From: Reichenbachiella sp.
GTDB taxonomy: Bacteria > Bacteroidota > Bacteroidia > Cytophagales > Cyclobacteriaceae
Direction of reading: 5' to 3'
Assembly: GCF_033344935.1 (NCBI RefSeq)
Contig: NZ_JAWPMM010000001.1
Span: 2,094,001 to 2,158,000, forward strand
DNA: 64,000 nt
In this document: positions 26,047-34,405 of the stretch, one piece after another
Numbering within the stretch: the stretch's first letter is position 1
Layout of the letters: the number at the start of each line of letters is the position of its first letter
Translations under genes and position numbers: made by a program
The notes under the pieces: model-generated
Database searches by the model: none
What the model was told of the DNA's origin: nothing
The model's input: the letters and a program-made list of their open reading frames with translations, nothing else

Positions 26047-27894
26047 CTATTGATTAAAAAACTCTGCAATTTTTTCAAGCCCCAATATAATGAATGTTGG
26101 GGTGCCGTTAGGCGTATAGTTGGGTTGGTGACAAGCAAATAGTCGATCGATTAAAGTTCTTAACTCTATACTGTCATTTGAGATTTTTGTTTTGCTGGCG
26201 GATCTTTTTGCGATAGATCGAGCCATATTTTCTCGTGTGCTGAGCGAAAGTTCTGATTTATTGAATTTAAACTGCTCCAGCAATCCTTCAAACAACTCTT
26301 TCTCATTGATGTTTTTGATGTCGGCTGGTACACCATTAATAGCAACGGTGTTTTTGCCAAACTCTTCAAATTCGAATCCCAAAGCACTAATTTCCTCTTT
26401 GAGTTCCATGACCAATGAAAAGTCTGCCGGGTTCATTTCGAAAGTGACGGGAAAGAGGCTCCGTTGTGAGCTTCCGGATTTTTTATGTAAGGTCTCCAGG
26501 TACTTTTCGTACAAGATGCGCTCGTGGGCTAGAATCACATCTACCACCATGACGCCAGTTTTTACTTGCTTAAGTACCAACTTCTCGTGCATTAAGATGG
26601 GTTTTGCACTAGACTCTTCCTCTTCCAATTCTACCGATTGTTGTACGTTGGCCTCACTTTGGAAAATCATTTGTGGGGTTTCCAAACCAGCTAATTCTTC
26701 TCTTCTGATCTCAGCAGGAGAGGGTCTGGACTCATCAATGGCTTGTTCGTACATTTCATCCCAACGGGTGCTTTTGCCTTGTTTGTCCAGAGACTTAAAA
26801 CTACCGTAGTTTCCTTCGGATTTGCTAGGCGCATTGAAGTGTGAGTTGTCAATAGCCAAATTCTTGAAATTGACATCAGAGCCAAAGTCCAGACTAGGTG
26901 TCACGTTGTGTGTGCCTAGCGCTTGTTTGACGGCTGCTTTGATTATGCCATAAACACTACGCTCATCGTCAAACTTTACCTCTGTTTTGGTTGGGTGTAC
27001 ATTGATGTCGATATGTACAGGGTCCATTTCTATGAATAAGGCATAAAATGGAAATTGACCTTCCTGAATCATACCTTCATAAGCTCCTTGTACGGCATGA
27101 TTGAGGTAACTGCTTTTGATAAAGCGGTTGTTGATGAAAAAGAATTGCTCGCCTCTGGTTTTTTTACAAAATTCCGGGGTGCCAATGTATCCTTGTACTT
27201 TCAACCAATGGGTTTCTTCCTGACAAGTGATCAGTTGTTTCTGATAGTTTTTACCAAAAAGAGAGACTATCCGCTGACTCAGTTTTCCAGCCGGCAGTTG
27301 GTAAATTTCTTTGTCGTTTTGTGTAAGCGTAAAGCTGATGGCTGGGTTGGATAAAGCTACCCGATGAAATTCATCCAAAATATGTCGCATTTCCACCGGA
27401 TTGCTTTTGAGAAAATTTCGTCTGGCAGGTACGTTGTAAAACAAATTCTTAACCGCAATGGATGTCCCTTGATTGGCGGAAACAGGTTCTTGTTTTTTGA
27501 TCTCTGAAGCTTCGATATGGATGAAAGTCGCTAGTTCTGCCTGAGCAGTTTTTGACTTGAGTTCCACCCGAGCTACCGCAGCTATAGACGCTAGTGCCTC
27601 GCCGCGAAATCCCATGGTTTTGATTTTGAACAAATCCTCTGAAGTTGAAATTTTAGATGTAGCGTGTCTTTCGAAGCACATTCGGGCGTCGGTTTCAGAC
27701 ATGCCCAGCCCATTGTCTATGACTTGAATTAAAACTTTCCCAGCCTCATTGATGATTAATTGGATGTTTGTGGCTCCTGCATCCACGCTGTTTTCAAGTA
27801 GTTCTTTGACTACCGAAGCGGGTCTTTGTACTACTTCGCCTGCTGCTATTTGGTTGGCGATAGCATCTGGTAGTAGATTAATGATGTCTGGCAT
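26047..27894 (-). CDS. mutL: DNA mismatch repair protein MutL
   Basis: 615 residues. The N-terminal GHKL ATPase is complete: ELLENSVDAG (about 31-40), DNGLGM (about 60-65), TMGFRGEALASI (about 93-104) and GTSIAVKNLFYNVPARRNFL. An acidic linker spans about 345-430, and the C-terminal dimerisation domain follows. The endonuclease motif DQHAxxE is replaced by DVILAHE (452-458), and the C-terminal CPHGRP-type motif is replaced by TPNGTP (about 594-599). This MutL therefore probably lacks nicking activity. The ATG overlaps the stop of the preceding small membrane-protein gene. Confidence 0.95.
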   Translation of the reverse strand: MPDIINLLPDAIANQIAAGEVVQRPASVVKELLENSVDAGATNIQLIINEAGKVLIQVIDNGLGMSETDARMCFERHATSKISTSEDLFKIKTMGFRGEALASIAAVARVELKSKTAQAELATFIHIEASEIKKQEPVSANQGTSIAVKNLFYNVPARRNFLKSNPVEMRHILDEFHRVALSNPAISFTLTQNDKEIYQLPAGKLSQRIVSLFGKNYQKQLITCQEETHWLKVQGYIGTPEFCKKTRGEQFFFINNRFIKSSYLNHAVQGAYEGMIQEGQFPFYALFIEMDPVHIDINVHPTKTEVKFDDERSVYGIIKAAVKQALGTHNVTPSLDFGSDVNFKNLAIDNSHFNAPSKSEGNYGSFKSLDKQGKSTRWDEMYEQAIDESRPSPAEIRREELAGLETPQMIFQSEANVQQSVELEEEESSAKPILMHEKLVLKQVKTGVMVVDVILAHERILYEKYLETLHKKSGSSQRSLFPVTFEMNPADFSLVMELKEEISALGFEFEEFGKNTVAINGVPADIKNINEKELFEGLLEQFKFNKSELSLSTRENMARSIAKRSASKTKISNDSIELRTLIDRLFACHQPNYTPNGTPTFIILGLEKIAEFFNQ

Positions 27895-28244
27895 TAATCT
27901 TTGGATTTATTTCTTCCCTTTAATCTGAAATAGAAATAGAGTGGGGATAGTAACAAGTAGATATAAAAGACATCATTGCCATAAAATACCCAACCCACAA
28001 ATGTGACTAACATAGCGGCTGCAATGAGCATTTGAACTACTGAAGTTTGACTTGATTTCCGCTCTCTTTTCCTAAATGCGGCGCTGATGCTGGAAGCATG
28101 TCCGGTATTCAAATTTTCTTTGCCTTGGTTGGCTCTGGCTGCCTTCAATTTGCCTTCGATTTCCTCTTTGATGGGATCATAATACCGCGGTTCGTAGTGA
28201 AACTGGCTGAATTTGTTCGTACGGATCAATGAGGGAAATTTCAT
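27894..28244 (-). CDS. Small membrane protein upstream of mutL
   Basis: 116 residues, function not recognised. The N-terminal half is soluble and basic (FHYEPRYYDPIKEEIEGKL), ending in an RKRERKSS stretch, and two hydrophobic segments close together (about 70-86 and 89-105) follow with a basic tail. Such proteins commonly precede mutL in Bacteroidota. The stop overlaps the mutL start (TAATG), so translation is coupled. Divergent from the GH3-like fusion. Confidence 0.75.
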   Translation of the reverse strand: MKFPSLIRTNKFSQFHYEPRYYDPIKEEIEGKLKAARANQGKENLNTGHASSISAAFRKRERKSSQTSVVQMLIAAAMLVTFVGWVFYGNDVFYIYLLLSPLYFYFRLKGRNKSKD

Positions 28245-28403
28245 AAAGTATTCTTCTTTATTCTCAACAAATCAAATCATAAATTACCATTGATGAAAAA
28301 AAATGGCACTCTTTATGCAAGGTATGCGTTGGTTAATTATTATATGAATAATTTTCAGTCTAACTACTTCCATCCACCTGTAGTAATACTTTGATTATTC
28401 GGT

Positions 28404-31109
28404 ATGCAAACTTACTTAGTTTCTATTTTATTACGGACAAATACAGGTAGAGTTGGTCTTCTTTTTTACCTGCTGTTGATAGGGCTATCGGTATCACCTT
28501 CGCTTGCTAGTGTGCCAAACCCGATTGAAAAGGATACTTTGTTCACTCAATGGGCAAAGACAAAATCTACATTGCCCACCATATTCTATGAACTAACTGA
28601 TTTCAATGACTTTTCTGATCGTGTTGAGGCGGAAAGTTTGATTCGCATGTATGGAATCGGGGGCGTCATCATTCCTAATGGTGATTTGACGGATGTCAAA
28701 CAGTGGATGATAGAAAATGAGAAGTGGCGAAAGGAGCCGTTGATTCATATCGCTTCTATTGATCAAATATTTGAATTGCCATTTCAAGGATTACCTGCAT
28801 TTCCAAATCATCTTTCCGTTTCTTGTTATACTGACGACAGCTTGGTTTACCAACTGGCACGAGGCCATGCCCAAGTCTTAAAATCATTGGGTATTGGAAT
28901 GATCCAAATTTCAAATATTCCGGCTTACTATTCAGACCACGAATGGCGTAAAGTGCAGTTATATTTACATGGTTTGACTGATGCTAAAATCTCTTTTTAT
29001 TTCAGTGAACTAATTGATGGGAATACTTTACCATATGTTTCGAGCAAGGGTTTGAAGAGTATTTTGATTAGCGCGATGAATATAGAACCAAGCGGAGTCT
29101 TGGAAAAGAAGTCAGTCAAAAAATATCAAAAAAAGACCGGAGATCAACGGATCGTATTTCACCGTACCATCGATCACCAAGCTACGCTTAAACAAATCGA
29201 AAATGGGGTCGGGTTTACAATCGTATCTAGACAAGACAAACCCCAGTCTTTGGGAAGCTATTTGCTTACTGAAGGTGTGCCGAACAAGGGTTTTTACAGA
29301 AATCTGGTGAAAGATTACATTCAACTGTATCATAAAGTAGAAAAAGGAGTAGCCAATACGGATTCTCTTTTGGATTGGGAGAATTTCTTGCAGCGCTTTG
29401 AATTAAGGGATATTACATTGACGAAAGACCTTAATAACCTTCTACCTTTTGGTGATTTGAGAGAGATTGAATTTGTGACTATTTCAAACAAATCCTCTTT
29501 CGAATTAAGCGTAGCTAAATATAAATCGGCAAAACATTTTTCTCCTTCCATGCTTCAAATCCCTATTGATTCATTGACCCGATTGTTGCCGAAAAATGCC
29601 GTTGTTTTGGTGGATTTAACTGCATGGGAGAAAGAAAATCAGGAAGAGATCATGAATTTATGTGATTCACTTAGCGGAACGATTCCTGTTTTGGTGTTCA
29701 TTGAGGAAAATCCTGAAATCCTTAAAAATTCGAATAGAAAGGCTGCTGTGATTTGGAATCCTGAAGACTCTCAATCAAGGTTGAAGGTCATGGTGGAAAT
29801 GGTATTTGGTGGAAGAGCCATTTATGGAGCATTATCGGGTTATTTTCAAGAAGATGAAACCAGAAAAGGTATAATTACAAAGGCTACCGGTAGACTGATT
29901 TACTCTAATAAGAATACCTCTGACGTCAATCAAAAAGTACTAGATCAAATTGATACTTTGGTTGCCCATGCTATTAGAGAAAAAATGATGCCTGGATGTC
30001 AAATCATGATGGTCAAAGATGGTCAGGTGGTGTATGATAAAACCTTTGGGCATTTGACCTATGACAGCCTCACTTCAGTTAGATGGGACCACGTATATGA
30101 TATAGCCTCAGTGACCAAAACAGTCGCCACTGTACCGGCCTTGATGCAGAGAATGGACAAAGGTAAAGTGAAATTAGATGGATACTTGGGAGATTACCTG
30201 TCTGACATCGATACCACCAAGTCGAAGTTGTTGGTTGATGATATATTGACTCATCAGTCTGGATTAAAGTCATACATACCCTTTTGGCGTAATGCTAAAT
30301 ACTTTTCGGACAGTGCCAATTTCTTATACAAGAAACGCAAATGGCGAAGAAAATACTCTTATCATTCAATCAATTGGAATGATTCTATTCAATCCTGGAT
30401 TACCAGTTCTTCGTACAATAGTTTATCAAACAACGATGGCACTTATCGTTATCTATATAGCGACTTGGGGTTTATGCTGATGAAAGACTTGGTGGAAGAA
30501 AATTGCCAATGTGCCTTTGACCAATCTATGGATCGACTATTATATCAACCTATGGGGATGAATTTCACAACTTTCAATCCATTGAACAGGTTTCCCAAAG
30601 AACAAATAGCACCAACGGAGGAGGACAAGTATTTCCGTTCGGAGTTGCTACAAGGAATCGTGCATGATAAGAATGCAGCTCTTCTGGGAGGAGTGAGTGG
30701 GCATGCGGGATTGTTTTCTAATGCCAATGATTTAGCCAAGTACATGCAAATGCTACTGCAGGGTGGTTCCTACGGAGGAGTGAGATACTTTTCTGATTCT
30801 ACTGTTCAAATATTTACTACTAAAAAGAATGAAAATGATAGGAGGGCGATGGGATGGGACAAGCCCTATCCATCTGTTGGTAATGCATCAAAATATGCAT
30901 CAGACGAATCTTTTGGTCATTCGGGATTTACAGGTACACTCGTTTGGGCTGATCCCAAATACAATTTGGTATATATTTTCCTTTCAAACCGAATATATCC
31001 CGATCCTCAGAATTATAAACTTATAGAAAGCAATACTCGTACTAAAATTCACAACCTGATGTATGAATCGTTTTTGAATGTCAGAAAGGAAACACGTTCG
31101 GGAAGTTGA
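28404..31109 (+). CDS. Degenerate GH3-like domain fused to a class C serine hydrolase
   Basis: 901 residues, exported (hydrophobic signal at about 16-36). Residues about 55-300 follow the layout of a GH3 N-terminal barrel and about 340-500 the partner domain, as in Bacteroidota GH3/beta-lactamase fusions, but the hexosaminidase KHFPGHGD motif is missing. From about 510 a serine hydrolase is complete: SVTK (S569-K572), YSD (Y685), HQSGLKSY and a C-terminal HSGFTG in the KTG position. The hydrolase half should be active on a peptide, ester or amide bond, perhaps in peptidoglycan; the glycosidase half is probably non-catalytic. Confidence 0.8.
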   Translation: MQTYLVSILLRTNTGRVGLLFYLLLIGLSVSPSLASVPNPIEKDTLFTQWAKTKSTLPTIFYELTDFNDFSDRVEAESLIRMYGIGGVIIPNGDLTDVKQWMIENEKWRKEPLIHIASIDQIFELPFQGLPAFPNHLSVSCYTDDSLVYQLARGHAQVLKSLGIGMIQISNIPAYYSDHEWRKVQLYLHGLTDAKISFYFSELIDGNTLPYVSSKGLKSILISAMNIEPSGVLEKKSVKKYQKKTGDQRIVFHRTIDHQATLKQIENGVGFTIVSRQDKPQSLGSYLLTEGVPNKGFYRNLVKDYIQLYHKVEKGVANTDSLLDWENFLQRFELRDITLTKDLNNLLPFGDLREIEFVTISNKSSFELSVAKYKSAKHFSPSMLQIPIDSLTRLLPKNAVVLVDLTAWEKENQEEIMNLCDSLSGTIPVLVFIEENPEILKNSNRKAAVIWNPEDSQSRLKVMVEMVFGGRAIYGALSGYFQEDETRKGIITKATGRLIYSNKNTSDVNQKVLDQIDTLVAHAIREKMMPGCQIMMVKDGQVVYDKTFGHLTYDSLTSVRWDHVYDIASVTKTVATVPALMQRMDKGKVKLDGYLGDYLSDIDTTKSKLLVDDILTHQSGLKSYIPFWRNAKYFSDSANFLYKKRKWRRKYSYHSINWNDSIQSWITSSSYNSLSNNDGTYRYLYSDLGFMLMKDLVEENCQCAFDQSMDRLLYQPMGMNFTTFNPLNRFPKEQIAPTEEDKYFRSELLQGIVHDKNAALLGGVSGHAGLFSNANDLAKYMQMLLQGGSYGGVRYFSDSTVQIFTTKKNENDRRAMGWDKPYPSVGNASKYASDESFGHSGFTGTLVWADPKYNLVYIFLSNRIYPDPQNYKLIESNTRTKIHNLMYESFLNVRKETRSGS

Positions 31110-31124
31110 TATATTGTTGCTGAT

Positions 31125-31157
31125 TTTGGGTTGGTAATCTTTAGAAACCTAATTTCG
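31125..31157 (+). promoter_or_regulatory. Possible bshA promoter
   Basis: TTTG at 31125-31128 and TAATTTCG at 31150-31157, separated by 21 bases; the -7 box differs from TAnnTTTG at one position. It lies about 40 bp before the bshA ATG. Confidence 0.35.
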
Positions 31158-31197
31158 CGACAGCCGAGCCTAAGCATAAACAATAGAAAGAGCATAC

Positions 31198-32343
31198 ATG
31201 AATATAGGAGTTGTTTGTTATCCAACCTACGGGGGGTCTGGCGTGGTGGCCACGGAACTTGGAAAAGCTATGGCGGCGGAAGGACATAAAGTTCATTTTA
31301 TTACTTACTCCCAACCCACTCGCTTAGATTTTTTTAATGAAAATCTGTTTTATCACGAAGTAGATATCAAACCCTATCCGCTCTTTCAGTATCCACCCTA
31401 TGAGATTGCATTGGCCAGTAAGATGGTGGAGGTGGCCAAAAAAGAAAAGCTCGATATATTTCATGTTCATTATGCAGTGCCTCATGCCTCTGCCGCATAC
31501 ATGGCCAGAGAAATATTGAAAATGGAAGAAGTACATGTTCCATTTATTACTACCCTTCATGGTACTGATATTACAATCGTAGGAAAAGATGCCTCGCTTG
31601 AGCCGGTGGTTACTTTTTCTATTAATCAGTCTGATGGGATTACAGCCGTGTCAAGTGATTTGAGTAAGGATACTTACGATCATTTTAAAGTAACTAAGGA
31701 CATTAAGGTTATTCCTAATTTTATTGACCTGGATAGATTTAAAAAACAAAAAAAGGATCACTTCAAAAAAGCTATTTGCCCAAATGGAGAAATGCTGATC
31801 GTTCATACTTCTAACTTTAGAAAAGTAAAAAGAGTTCAGGACGTAGTTAAGGTATTCAATGAAATAAGAAAAACTGTTCCTGCTAAATTGTTGTTGGTAG
31901 GGGACGGACCTGAGCGGTCTGGAATAGAGAAATTAGCAGAACAGAGTTGCAGTATCGATGATGTTCGGTTTTTAGGTAAATTGGAAGCAGTGGAAGAGGT
32001 GCTAAGTGTTTCTGATTTGTTTCTAATGACTTCTGAAAAAGAAAGCTTTGGATTGGCAGCACTTGAAGCTATGGCGTGCGAAGTGCCATTGATCTCAACC
32101 AACGCTGGAGGATTGCCGGAGTTGAATGTAGATGGTGTTACTGGATTCTTGTGCGATGTGGGAGATATTGATTCCATGTCAGCCAAAGCCCTTCAGATAC
32201 TGGATAAGGATAATCTGCCAAAGTTTAAAGCAGCCGCTTTAAAGAGAGCTAAGGAGTTTGAGCTATCAAACATTCTGCCTATGTATGAAGGTTATTACAA
32301 CCAGGTTATCGAAGAATTCAAAGAGAAAATTGTTGTTAAATAG
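31198..32343 (+). CDS. bshA: N-acetyl-alpha-D-glucosaminyl L-malate synthase
   Basis: GT4 enzyme for the first step of bacillithiol synthesis, joining GlcNAc from UDP-GlcNAc to L-malate. The N-terminus MNIGVVCYPTYGGSGVVATELG is characteristic, followed by IFHVHYAVPHASAAYMAREIL and TTLHGTDITIVG. The donor-site ESFGLAALEAMACEVPLISTNAGGLPE keeps the EX7E pattern. Length 381 matches the family. bshB and bshC are not in the window. Bacillithiol is the usual low-molecular-weight thiol of Bacteroidota, which supports the taxonomic reading. Confidence 0.93.
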   Translation: MNIGVVCYPTYGGSGVVATELGKAMAAEGHKVHFITYSQPTRLDFFNENLFYHEVDIKPYPLFQYPPYEIALASKMVEVAKKEKLDIFHVHYAVPHASAAYMAREILKMEEVHVPFITTLHGTDITIVGKDASLEPVVTFSINQSDGITAVSSDLSKDTYDHFKVTKDIKVIPNFIDLDRFKKQKKDHFKKAICPNGEMLIVHTSNFRKVKRVQDVVKVFNEIRKTVPAKLLLVGDGPERSGIEKLAEQSCSIDDVRFLGKLEAVEEVLSVSDLFLMTSEKESFGLAALEAMACEVPLISTNAGGLPELNVDGVTGFLCDVGDIDSMSAKALQILDKDNLPKFKAAALKRAKEFELSNILPMYEGYYNQVIEEFKEKIVVK

Positions 32344-32382
32344 CCTAATGATAAATGTCATATTAAAAATGAATTGCTCGAT

Positions 32383-32415
32383 TTTGCATTTGTTTTAGGT
32401 TTATCGATATGTTTG
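32383..32415 (+). promoter_or_regulatory. Bacteroidota-type promoter before the hydroxylase
   Basis: TTTG at 32383-32386 (within TTTTG) and TATGTTTG at 32408-32415, spacing 21 bases: a full match to the -33/-7 pattern, about 40 bp before the ATG at 32456. Confidence 0.5.
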
Positions 32416-32455
32416 CAGTTCAAAACTTGATTTAAATTGTTATTCTACCTGTTTC

Positions 32456-33064
32456 ATGGAAAACAAAGCCAAAAACTCCGGTACTGGACAAATTTTTAAG
32501 AATCCAATCTTAGAAAAACTAACCAGAACTCATATTTCAATGCCGTTGATCGCTTTTTCTGCGGTTTCCTCCTATTTGATATATACAGGAGCTACTGAAT
32601 ATGGTTTGAACGCAATTTCATTGATTCTGCTTTTCTTGGCGGGAACATTTGCTTTTACCTTTGTCGAGTACCTGATGCACAGGTTTTTGTTTCATATGCC
32701 AGAAACAACACCTGCAAGAAAAAAGGTGGTATACACTATGCATGGCGTACATCATGATCATCCGAAAGACAAGGATCGATTGGCCATGCCAGTACCGTTA
32801 AGTTTGACTATTTCATTTTTATTCTTCTGGTTTTTTAGAATGATCATGGGTGAACTAGTTTGGGGCTTCCTTCCTGGTTTTTTGATGGGTTATGCAGGAT
32901 ATCTTTGGATTCATTTCATGATTCATGCTTTCCAGCCACCAAAAAACTTCTTCAAGTTTTTCTGGGTACACCACGGTATTCATCATTATAAGCAGCCACA
33001 ACGAGCTTTTGGTGTGACTACACCGATATGGGATTTGGTATTCCGAACTATGCCTACCAAATAA
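32456..33064 (+). CDS. Fatty acid hydroxylase / sterol desaturase superfamily protein
   Basis: 202-residue inner-membrane di-iron enzyme with four hydrophobic segments. Histidine clusters are intact: EYLMHRFLFH, MHGVHHDHPKDKDRLAMP, HFMIHAF and FWVHHGIHHYKQPQRAFGV. The order and the DRLAMP segment fit fatty acid 2-hydroxylases, so alpha-hydroxylation of sphingolipid or ornithine-lipid acyl chains is a reasonable guess. Its own promoter is visible just upstream. A second family member starts at 63401. Confidence 0.85.
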   Translation: MENKAKNSGTGQIFKNPILEKLTRTHISMPLIAFSAVSSYLIYTGATEYGLNAISLILLFLAGTFAFTFVEYLMHRFLFHMPETTPARKKVVYTMHGVHHDHPKDKDRLAMPVPLSLTISFLFFWFFRMIMGELVWGFLPGFLMGYAGYLWIHFMIHAFQPPKNFFKFFWVHHGIHHYKQPQRAFGVTTPIWDLVFRTMPTK

Positions 33065-33067
33065 GTA

Positions 33068-33193
33068 TTAAGATTTCTTTTCCTTTTTAGGCTTTTTGGG
33101 TTTAGGCTCGAGAATCATTTTGAACGTAGTATCTCTGATGAAGAGGATCATGTCCTGTACTAACGTGGCAAATATGGGTCTACGTCCTGCCAT
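33068..33193 (-). CDS. Putative small basic protein, 41 aa
   Basis: A 41-codon frame with ATG, starting MAGRRPIFATLVQDMILFIRD and ending in a Pro/Lys-rich tail (EPKPKKPKKEKKS). The composition is protein-like: an amphipathic helix followed by a cationic tail. It fills the gap between the hydroxylase and the VWA gene on the opposite strand. No family recognised; coding status rests on frame composition and fit to the gap. Confidence 0.4.
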   Translation of the reverse strand: MAGRRPIFATLVQDMILFIRDTTFKMILEPKPKKPKKEKKS

Positions 33194-33251
33194 TTGTATT
33201 TGCTAATTTTTACTTAGTAGCGAGCCTCATTAAATTTATTAAAATTATACC

Positions 33252-33281
33252 AACATTAAGTGGTTAATCCAGTTTAATGTT
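33252..33281. promoter_or_regulatory. Dyad upstream of VWA/AAA operon
   Basis: AACATTAA (33252-33259) and TTAATGTT (33274-33281) flank an inner TGG-TTAAT-CCA. The 30-bp dyad sits 26 bp before the VWA start and about 60 bp before the divergent small gene. An operator is the simplest reading; the regulator is unknown. Confidence 0.35.
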
Positions 33282-33307
33282 ACGAGTTTTAATAAGACAA
33301 GAAGCAA

Positions 33308-34405
33308 ATGATAGGCTACAGATTTACCGAATATATTCCTGAAAAAAAGGAGTCAGGCGACACCTTTGATAATCTATGGAATATTTTCAGAGAGTTGTTG
33401 CTGATTACTTCTGGAGATCCGAATGAGGCATTAAGTTGGTTGACTAATCTCGATAAGCAATACAACATTACCAACGAGAATTATGGAATCGGAGATTTCA
33501 TTGAAGAGTTAAGAGAAAAGGGCTACCTGGATGAAGAGCGCAAAACCGGGAAACTAAAAATCACTGCCAAGACTGAAAATGATTTCAGGAAAAATGCGCT
33601 TGAAGAGATATTTGGTAAACTCAGAAAATCTGGAAAAGGAGACCATAATACCTTCATATCTGGGAGAGGAGAGGAGAAGGGAGTGGATATTCGAGATTTT
33701 CAATTTGGGGATTCTCCAGATAATATCTCAATAACTGACAGTTTACGTAATGCGCAGATCAATCATGGTTTTGGTGAGTTTATGCTCACTGAAGATGATC
33801 TGGAAGTAGTGGATAATGAATACAAGACACAAACTTCTACGGTGTTGATGATTGATATCAGTCATTCCATGATTTTGTATGGAGAGGACAGAATCACCCC
33901 AGCCAAGAAAGTAGCCATGGCACTTTCGGAGTTGATTCTAAGTAAATACAAAAAGGATACTCTAGATGTGATTGTGTTTGGGAATGATGCCTGGCAGATC
34001 AGTATTAAGGATTTGCCTTATTTGAGTGTAGGGCCATATCACACAAATACGGTTGCAGGTTTGGAACTGGCCATGGATATTTTGCGCAAACGTAAAAACC
34101 AAAACAAGCAGATTTTTATGATTACTGACGGTAAGCCGACTTGTATGAAAGTAGGTATCAAGTATTATAAAAACAGTTTTGGACTGGACCCGAAAATACT
34201 CAAGAAAACGATGAACCTGGGAGCTGCTTGTCGTCGACTGAATATCCCTATTACTACTTTCATGATTGCGTCAGATCCTTACTTGAAGCAGTTTGTGAAG
34301 GAATTTACAGCAGTAAATAATGGTAATGCTTATTACAGTGATTTACAGGGGCTTGGGCATTTGGTTTTTGAAGATTTTAAGAAAAATAGAAGAAAGAATT
34401 TATAA
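33308..34405 (+). CDS. VWA domain protein (magnesium-chelatase ChlD-like)
   Basis: 365 residues. A helical N-terminal part (about 1-160) is followed by a von Willebrand A domain with the MIDAS motif DISHS (D183, S185, S187), a downstream Thr in HTNTVAGLELAM, and the acidic MITDGKPT. It probably works with the AAA+ ATPase encoded immediately downstream (stop TAA directly followed by ATG), as ChlD/ChlI and MoxR/VWA pairs do in remodelling a client protein. There is no sign of chlorophyll or cobalamin genes, so metal chelation is unlikely; the client is unknown. Confidence 0.85.
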   Translation: MIGYRFTEYIPEKKESGDTFDNLWNIFRELLLITSGDPNEALSWLTNLDKQYNITNENYGIGDFIEELREKGYLDEERKTGKLKITAKTENDFRKNALEEIFGKLRKSGKGDHNTFISGRGEEKGVDIRDFQFGDSPDNISITDSLRNAQINHGFGEFMLTEDDLEVVDNEYKTQTSTVLMIDISHSMILYGEDRITPAKKVAMALSELILSKYKKDTLDVIVFGNDAWQISIKDLPYLSVGPYHTNTVAGLELAMDILRKRKNQNKQIFMITDGKPTCMKVGIKYYKNSFGLDPKILKKTMNLGAACRRLNIPITTFMIASDPYLKQFVKEFTAVNNGNAYYSDLQGLGHLVFEDFKKNRRKNL

